Shown here in pieces: positions 5,015-9,207 of a DNA stretch of 9,207 bases (the first letter of the stretch is position 1; every line of letters begins with the position of its first letter). The DNA comes from Phycisphaerae bacterium (GTDB lineage: Bacteria; Planctomycetota; Phycisphaerae; UBA1845; Fen-1342): the NCBI GenBank assembly GCA_020058145.1, contig JAGVEP010000133.1:1-9207 (forward strand). The letters are read 5' to 3'. The position numbers and the translations under genes were made by a program. Below the pieces are notes generated by a model. That model saw nothing but the letters and a program-made list of their open reading frames with translations. It was not told the origin of the DNA and did no database searches.

Positions 5015-7375
5015 ATGTCAGCGAGGCTATCGGCTGCGGGGCTAACGGGGTTGGCGCTCTTTATCCTGGGCGCCGGGCCGGACAACAACGTCGAATGGAA
5101 CGGCGTTTCGCACGTTGGCTGGCTCGACCGATCGCCCCTGTGCCCAATTAATGGCGAGAGTTTCACGGTTCGGTTCCAGACCTACCACTATGACATCACA
5201 GCCGCGCGCGCGTACGTGAACGCCGGTTCACCCGTGTGGGTGGCTGCGTATTTCGTCGAAAACCGCGGCCCCTATGACATCTGGGCCGCACAGATCCCGG
5301 CGACTTCGCCGACCGGAACATCGTCGTACTACATCGAGCTGACGGACGGCACGGACACCGACTATCTAGGCCCTGCGGGGATGTCCGATAACCCTCCGGC
5401 CGGCAGTTGGAATATGAACTTCAGCAGTCTGTCGCATGCGCCGCTGGGGGCCACACTCACAAGCGATGGTGGCGCGGCGTTCAGGGTCTGGGCGCCTGCG
5501 GCCAGCTCTGCCTACGTGGCCGGTCAGTTCAACAACTGGAATTCGACCAGCCTGCCCATGAGCCGCGACGGCGCGTACTTTGTGCGGAAGGTCGCGGCGC
5601 CGGTCAGCACGAACCAGAAATACAAGTATATTTTTCAGCCCGGGACAATCTGGAAAACGGACGCGCGTGGGCGGGCGATGGACGAGGCCGACTACGGCAA
5701 CACGCTGATCATCAACCCGAGTGCGTACACCTGGGGTGATGCTGCCTTCCAAACGCCTCCGTTTGAGGAGATGGTGGTATACGAATTGCACGTCGGGACG
5801 TTTTCCGGTCGCAACGACGGCCTGAATCGGTCGGGCCGCTACCGGGACATCGTCGATACGCACATCAGCCATCTCGAGTATCTGGGCGTGAATGTGGTCC
5901 AGTTGATGCCCATCACAGAATTCAACTATTACGAGTCGTGGGGCTACAACCCGATCGACCATTGGGCCCCGGAGAACGCGTACGGCAGTCCGGCCGATCT
6001 GAAGTACACGATCGACCAGCTCCACGCGCACGGGATCGCCGTGGTCCTGGACATCGTCTACAACCACTTCTCAGGCAGCGGTAACTACCTGTGGTATTAC
6101 GACGGCACGCAATTCTATTTCGACAACCCGGCCGTGGAGACGCCTTGGGGCTCGCAGGCCGATTTTGACCGCCTGGAAGTGGCGGACTACTTCGCCGACA
6201 ACGCGCTGTACTGGCTGGCTGAGTACCACGTGGACGGTTTCCGCATGGACGCCACGCGGTACATGCGGGACAACTTCATTTTCCCGGGTGGCCAGCCCGC
6301 CGGCTGGGGACTCGTGCAGCGGATCAACAACAACATCGACGCCCGCAAGATCCAGGCGATCTCGATCGCCGAGGAGCTGCCAAACGAGCCGATGGTCACG
6401 ACGCCGACGGGCAGCGGCGGAGCCGGCTTCGATTCGCAATGGCACGACCAGTGGAATGACGATCTGCGGCAGGAGATTTTCGACGCCGCCTATGGCGACC
6501 CGGAAATGTGGAAGGTGCGCGACGCGCTGCTCGCCAGCGGCTATCCGAACAAGACCAACCTCGTCCGCTACGTCGAAAGCCACGACGAGGCTGCCTATGG
6601 TCGGCTCGCAGTCGCCATCGACGGCACCGATCCATATAGCCTCTGGGCCAAGGGCCGTTCGAAGCTGGCGCAAGGCCTGACGATCCTGGTGCCTGGAATT
6701 CCGATGTTCCTGCAAGGCGGGGAATGGCTGGAGGACACGGCGTTCGGCAGCGGCTTCGCTAACCGCATCGACTGGTCCAAGGCCACCAGCCGGGCGCCGA
6801 TCGTTCAATTCTTCCACGACGTGATCGCGGTTCGCAAGGGCAACTGCGGCTTCCGTTCAAATGCGGGTTTTCAGGTACACCATGTCGACGACACGAGCAA
6901 CACGATTGCCTTCCACCGCTGGTGTACCGACGGCAACGACCTTGTGGTGGTGGCGAGCTTCAACAACAGCGACTTGACCGGCTACCGCGTCGGCTTCCCG
7001 CAAAACGGGATGTGGTACGAGCTGCTCAACAGCCAGGCGCTGGACTACCTGGGCAATGGCTCTGGAAACGGCGGTTCCATCGTCACGGAGGCCGTTCCTT
7101 GGGATGGGATGCCCTACTCGGCTGCCATCACCGCACCCCAGATGGGCCTGCTGGTATTCCGCTTCAGCCAGCCGCCGCCGACTCCGGGCGATCTGACCTG
7201 TGACGGCATTGTGGACTTCGACGACATCAACCCGTTCGTACTGGCGATCTCCGATCCGGCGGCCTATCAGTTGGCTTACCCAACGTGCAACATCCTGAAC
7301 GGGGACTGCAACGGGGACGGGCTCGTCGATTTTGACGACATCAACCCGTTCGTGGCGTTGCTGAGCGGCCTGTAG
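5015..7375 (+). CDS. Secreted GH13 alpha-glucan-active enzyme with CBM-like modules and dockerin-like tail
   Basis: This is a 786-aa exported enzyme. ATG 5015 follows GAGAGG (5002-5007) and gives a signal peptide, MSARLSAAGLTGLALFILGA. Residues about 24-140 resemble the N-terminal beta-sandwich of amylases. Residues about 145-245 are CBM48-like (VAGQFNNW, F172-W175). The GH13 barrel (about 250-620) has all conserved regions: DIVYNH (D346-H351), GFRMDATR with nucleophile D412 and R410, IAEE with acid/base E453, ESHDEA with D524, and LMPITEF at 297-303, plus WGYNP (309-313). A beta domain (about 633-720) and a dockerin-like tail (725-786) follow. GH13 enzymes act on alpha-glucosidic bonds. The SHDE signature and CBM48 placement look like branching enzymes or their relatives (GH13_8/9-like), but an amylase-type hydrolase is equally possible. 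Export and the tail argue for action on extracellular starch or glycogen. Confidence 0.93.
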   Translation: MSARLSAAGLTGLALFILGAGPDNNVEWNGVSHVGWLDRSPLCPINGESFTVRFQTYHYDITAARAYVNAGSPVWVAAYFVENRGPYDIWAAQIPATSPTGTSSYYIELTDGTDTDYLGPAGMSDNPPAGSWNMNFSSLSHAPLGATLTSDGGAAFRVWAPAASSAYVAGQFNNWNSTSLPMSRDGAYFVRKVAAPVSTNQKYKYIFQPGTIWKTDARGRAMDEADYGNTLIINPSAYTWGDAAFQTPPFEEMVVYELHVGTFSGRNDGLNRSGRYRDIVDTHISHLEYLGVNVVQLMPITEFNYYESWGYNPIDHWAPENAYGSPADLKYTIDQLHAHGIAVVLDIVYNHFSGSGNYLWYYDGTQFYFDNPAVETPWGSQADFDRLEVADYFADNALYWLAEYHVDGFRMDATRYMRDNFIFPGGQPAGWGLVQRINNNIDARKIQAISIAEELPNEPMVTTPTGSGGAGFDSQWHDQWNDDLRQEIFDAAYGDPEMWKVRDALLASGYPNKTNLVRYVESHDEAAYGRLAVAIDGTDPYSLWAKGRSKLAQGLTILVPGIPMFLQGGEWLEDTAFGSGFANRIDWSKATSRAPIVQFFHDVIAVRKGNCGFRSNAGFQVHHVDDTSNTIAFHRWCTDGNDLVVVASFNNSDLTGYRVGFPQNGMWYELLNSQALDYLGNGSGNGGSIVTEAVPWDGMPYSAAITAPQMGLLVFRFSQPPPTPGDLTCDGIVDFDDINPFVLAISDPAAYQLAYPTCNILNGDCNGDGLVDFDDINPFVALLSGL
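7187..7372 (+). other. Dockerin-like tail of the GH13 enzyme
   Basis: Residues 725-786 contain two F-hand-like loops, GDLTCDGIVDFDDINPFV and GDCNGDGLVDFDDINPFV, separated by about 26 residues with a Cys (PTCN). The acidic spacing (D1, D5, D9, D12) fits a dockerin calcium loop. The DINPFV helix start and the Cys inside each loop differ from the classic clostridial sequence. A matching tail is found on the 740-aa protein and on the propeller protein. Confidence 0.8.
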
Positions 7376-7406
7376 CGCGGGACGCGGGTAACCGAACGCG
7401 GGGGAA

Positions 7407-7446
7407 AAGGAATCCGAGCCGGGCCGTGTTGGCCCGGATTCTCCTT
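7407..7446 (+). terminator. Bulged hairpin after the GH13 gene
   Basis: AAGGA-ATCC...GGGCC pairs with GGCCC-GGAT..TCCTT around the loop GTGTT, with bulges on each side. A 7-bp core, CCGGGCC/GGCCCGG (7419-7425/7431-7437), is an alternative register. It lies 31 nt after the stop and lacks a U-run, so termination may be weak or rho-assisted. Confidence 0.45.
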
Positions 7447-7471
7447 GCCCGCGCTGGGACTCGGACCGCAT

Positions 7472-7499
7472 GGAAGGATCACATGACAAGTCATGGCGA
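7472..7499 (+). repeat. Repeat copy 1: ribosome site plus MTSHG start with dyad
   Basis: The stretch from GGAAGG through ATGACAAGTCATGGCG recurs at 8997-9024 with one base changed inside it (GGATCAC versus GGACCAC). It contains the dyad CATGAC-AA-GTCATG (7481-7494). Both copies lie downstream of genes ending in the dockerin-like tail. It may be a conserved translation start, an operator, or the trace of a duplicated cassette. Confidence 0.7.
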
Positions 7500-7662
7500 A
7501 CTGAAACGTGGTTTCTGGGCCCTGTGGATGGTTTGCGTTGCGGGGGCTTCGCGCCCGGGTCACGGGCTGGCCGCGGAGAAGTCGATCCGAGCAACCGGCC
7601 GATGGATCGAGTTGGAAGACCAGATAGCGTTGCGCAAGGCCGCCAGCGCGTTCAATGCGTAG
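7483..7662 (+). CDS. Possible small exported peptide, unknown function
   Basis: This 59-codon ORF starts at ATG 7483, 5 nt after GGAAGG, and ends with TAG 16 nt before the propeller gene. Residues 8 to about 29 look like a Sec signal: basic LKRG, hydrophobic FWALWMVCVAGA, then a Pro/Gly turn and a possible cut at GLA-AEK. That would leave a charged, roughly 30-residue peptide (EKSIRATGRWIELEDQIALR). I recognise no family. It could be a real small secreted peptide co-transcribed with the propeller gene, or the truncated start of a once longer exported protein. Its first five codons (MTSHG) and ribosome site are repeated at 9009, which supports selection or duplication of this start region. Confidence 0.45.
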   Translation: MTSHGELKRGFWALWMVCVAGASRPGHGLAAEKSIRATGRWIELEDQIALRKAASAFNA

Positions 7663-7678
7663 CAGAGGAGGAGAGCAT

Positions 7679-8944
7679 ATGAGAGAGAAAACGAGAATGA
7701 TGAGGCATTCGCATTTCATGGTGCCGGTGATGGCGCTGCTGATCGGCGGCGGTCACGCGGTTGGGGGCGGCTTCGTGCTGGTGACGGAGCGTGAAGGCAC
7801 GATGGTGGCGAAGATCAGTACGACCACCGACCAGATCATTGGTCGGGCGACGATCGGGAACGTGCCCAGCGAGATGGCGGTGGACCGTCTCCGCCGGTGG
7901 GTCTACGTCTCGGCCCATCTCGACCACAAGCTCGTGGTCCTCAACGCGGACACCCTGGCCGCGGCTGACGTGGTCATTCCGGGACTGGGCAAGCTGCCGA
8001 TCGGGGTGGCCATCACCCCTGACTACCGGCGGGTGCTGGTGACGACGCGCGGGACCGACGGTGTGATCAGTTCCGACGACCGCCTGGACGTGGTGGAACT
8101 CGATACGTCGGCATGGCCGCCGACAGGGTCACTGGTCAGCTCGATCCCCACCGGGCTGCATCCCATCAAGGTGTGCATCGACCACGATGGGCGCTACGCC
8201 GTGGTGGCGGTGCGCAACGAGCCGGCCATTCTCATCGTGGACCTCCAGACGTACGCGATCGTCGGGCAAGCGGAGAATCTGCCTTCCGATGCCGAGCCGG
8301 AGGGGTGCGACGCCCATCCCTCCGACCCGCTCATCTACGTGACGTTGCACGGGCCGATCAGCACCATTGAGGTCGTCGATCTGGTCACGCTGAGCGTCAG
8401 CCGACACGTTCCGATCGTCCACACCCCCCCAGCCCGGCCGAGCATGGGCGTGTTTACGCCGGACGGAACCCGCTTTTATGTCTCCGGGCAAACCGTCAAC
8501 AAGGTCTTTCTGTTCGAGACCTCCGACCCATACAATCCCGTGCAGAACATGTCCGTCCAACTACCCGTAGGACAGCAACCGCATGACATCGTTTATCTCC
8601 CGGACGGGCGTGCCTATGTGGCCAACACCAACAACCAGCAGCCATTCGGGAGCCTGGCTGTCATTCACAACTATATGGCGTCGCCCACGAGCAGCGGGCC
8701 GATCCTGACGGGTTTGGCCGGTCCCCTCAACTTTGCGAACTTCGCGTGGAATGCGCTCGGCGACCTGAACTGCGACGGCGTCGTCAACTTCGACGACATT
8801 AACCCATTTGTAGTGGCGCTGAGCGACCCGGCGGCGTACCAGGCCGCGTACCCGAGCTGCAACATCATGAATGGTGATTGCAACGGGGACGGGTTCGTCG
8901 ATTTTGACGATATCAACCCGTTCGTCGCCCTGCTCAGCGGCTGA
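7679..8944 (+). CDS. Secreted YVTN-type beta-propeller protein with dockerin-like tail
   Basis: This 421-aa protein starts at ATG 7679, 7 nt after AGGAGG (7666-7671). An N-terminal export signal covers about residues 1-27 (MREKTRMMRHSHF, then MVPVMALLIGGGHA). Residues about 30-355 carry successive blades of the YVTN/40-residue surface-propeller type: 'VPSEMAVDRLRRWVYVSAH', 'KLPIGVAITPDYRRVLVTT', 'GLHPIKVCIDHDGRYAVVA', 'PSMGVFTPDGTRFYVSG' and 'QPHDIVYLPDGRAYVAN'. Such propellers are usually extracellular binding or scaffold domains. No catalytic residues are evident. Residues 361-421 are a dockerin-like tail nearly identical to that of the GH13 enzyme. The gene lies 16 nt after the 59-codon ORF and is probably co-transcribed with it. 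A surface-complex role is inferred; the ligand is unknown. Confidence 0.88.
   Translation: MREKTRMMRHSHFMVPVMALLIGGGHAVGGGFVLVTEREGTMVAKISTTTDQIIGRATIGNVPSEMAVDRLRRWVYVSAHLDHKLVVLNADTLAAADVVIPGLGKLPIGVAITPDYRRVLVTTRGTDGVISSDDRLDVVELDTSAWPPTGSLVSSIPTGLHPIKVCIDHDGRYAVVAVRNEPAILIVDLQTYAIVGQAENLPSDAEPEGCDAHPSDPLIYVTLHGPISTIEVVDLVTLSVSRHVPIVHTPPARPSMGVFTPDGTRFYVSGQTVNKVFLFETSDPYNPVQNMSVQLPVGQQPHDIVYLPDGRAYVANTNNQQPFGSLAVIHNYMASPTSSGPILTGLAGPLNFANFAWNALGDLNCDGVVNFDDINPFVVALSDPAAYQAAYPSCNIMNGDCNGDGFVDFDDINPFVALLSG
8759..8941 (+). other. Dockerin-like tail of the propeller protein
   Basis: Residues 361-421 hold two loops, GDLNCDGVVNFDDINPFV and GDCNGDGFVDFDDINPFV, with the linker SDPAAYQ..YPSCN. The tail matches that of the GH13 enzyme closely in both protein and DNA, including identical runs such as tgcaacggggacggg and atcaacccgttcgt. 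Here D1-N3-D5-N9-D12 is close to the ideal dockerin loop. Confidence 0.8.
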
Positions 8945-8973
8945 CCCTTGAGAGCCTAACCCGCCGTCAAGGG
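8945..8973 (+). terminator. Weak hairpin directly after the propeller gene
   Basis: CCCTTGA (8945-8951) and TCAAGGG (8967-8973) are perfect complements separated by 15 nt, starting at the base after the stop codon. There is no U-run. A second small stem, GTCA/TGAC (8966-8969/8975-8978), competes with it. Termination function is uncertain. Confidence 0.35.
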
Positions 8974-8996
8974 CTGACGGTTTCGCCCGGGCCGGA

Positions 8997-9024
8997 AGGA
9001 AGGACCACATGACAAGTCATGGCG
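8997..9024 (+). repeat. Repeat copy 2: ribosome site plus MTSHG start with dyad
   Basis: Second copy of the element at 7472-7499, again 3' of a dockerin-tail gene, with the dyad CATGACAAGTCATG intact at 9007-9020. The sequence diverges completely after GGCG. Confidence 0.7.
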
Positions 9025-9077
9025 TGCCGGAACGCACCAAGCGCCTGCAACAGAACTGGTGCGGCACCGGCTCTTAG
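9009..9077 (+). CDS. 22-codon ORF sharing the MTSHG start, possibly a remnant
   Basis: ATG 9009 is preceded by GGAAGGAAGGA and encodes MTSHGVPERTKRLQQNWCGTGS before TAG 9075-9077. Its ribosome site and first five codons match the 59-codon ORF at 7483, but there is no signal peptide or further similarity. It may be a leader peptide, the broken start of a lost gene, or non-coding sequence carried with the repeat. Confidence 0.25.
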   Translation: MTSHGVPERTKRLQQNWCGTGS

Positions 9078-9207
9078 CCCGAAGTTCCGGGACGTGATAG
9101 AGGGTAAATGACGCTGCCGCAACGAGTTGGTGGCGATTTCGTGCGGCGGAGCGTAGGCATGTAATTGTGATGTATATCGCTTGATATGTCGGATGAGTGT
9201 GATACTA
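9078..9207. other. AT-richer tail, no gene recognised
   Basis: The last roughly 130 nt, especially 9159-9207, are noticeably richer in A+T than the rest of the window, as expected for a promoter region of a gene beyond the edge. TTGATA (9181-9186) is a possible -35, but any -10 would be cut by the window end. No coding sequence is supported here. Confidence 0.3.

Noticed and set aside
5366..6817. Two long minus-strand open frames opposite the GH13 gene (5366-6067 and 6071-6817)
   Set aside because: They lie opposite the conserved GH13 motifs and have Arg/Val/Ala-rich low-information sequence with no ribosome site or domain.
9181..9207. A possible promoter with TTGATA as -35
   Set aside because: The -10 region is cut by the window end and the visible part fits poorly, so it is only noted in the tail entry.
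1..9207. CRISPR array, tRNA, rRNA, insertion sequence or phage attachment site
   Set aside because: No regularly spaced direct repeats with spacers, no tRNA cloverleaf or rRNA-like stretch, and no transposase or integrase frame was seen. The repeats present are protein-module repeats or the two-copy start element.

Overview
This GC-rich window most likely comes from a planctomycete, probably of a Phycisphaerae-like lineage. Four traits point that way: a long prepilin-like protein with an N-terminal FTLIELL methylation motif and an H-x(n)-DG motif, a PEP-CTERM protein, 'GACC' cysteine-rich repeats, and a C-terminal dockerin-like tag with the signature DGxVDFDDINPFV. The taxonomic call is inferred from protein style alone; no marker gene is present.

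Layout. The minus strand at the left holds a two-gene unit: a prepilin-like protein (330-1391) followed 25 nt later by a membrane-anchored zinc-ribbon protein that runs off the left edge (1-304). A divergent intergenic region (1392-1897) carries a good sigma70-type promoter in each direction. A palindrome overlaps the leftward one, and a roughly 225-nt, visibly foldable leader follows the rightward one. The plus strand then carries a run of exported proteins: (i) a 740-aa multidomain protein with an N-terminal beta-rich domain, four Cys-rich repeats, two glucan-binding-like modules and a dockerin-like tail; (ii) a 221-aa PEP-CTERM protein that is essentially the same two modules alone, closed by a strong intrinsic terminator; (iii) a 786-aa secreted GH13 enzyme with a complete catalytic set and a dockerin-like tail; (iv) a 59-aa possible exported peptide; (v) a 421-aa YVTN-type beta-propeller with a dockerin-like tail. 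The last 260 nt contain a 22-codon ORF, whose start region repeats that of the 59-aa gene, and then AT-richer unassigned sequence.

How they may work together. Three adjacent proteins carry an alpha-glucan-binding-like 'VAGxFNxW' motif, one of them on a GH13 enzyme, and three carry the same C-terminal dockerin-like tag. I read the right-hand cluster as a cell-surface or extracellular alpha-glucan (starch/glycogen) binding and processing set, with two C-terminal sorting or attachment signals (dockerin-like and PEP-CTERM) used on related binding modules. No cohesin, exosortase or transporter gene lies in the window, so the attachment partner is unknown. Antisense open frames are long because of GC-rich codon use and are not called as genes.
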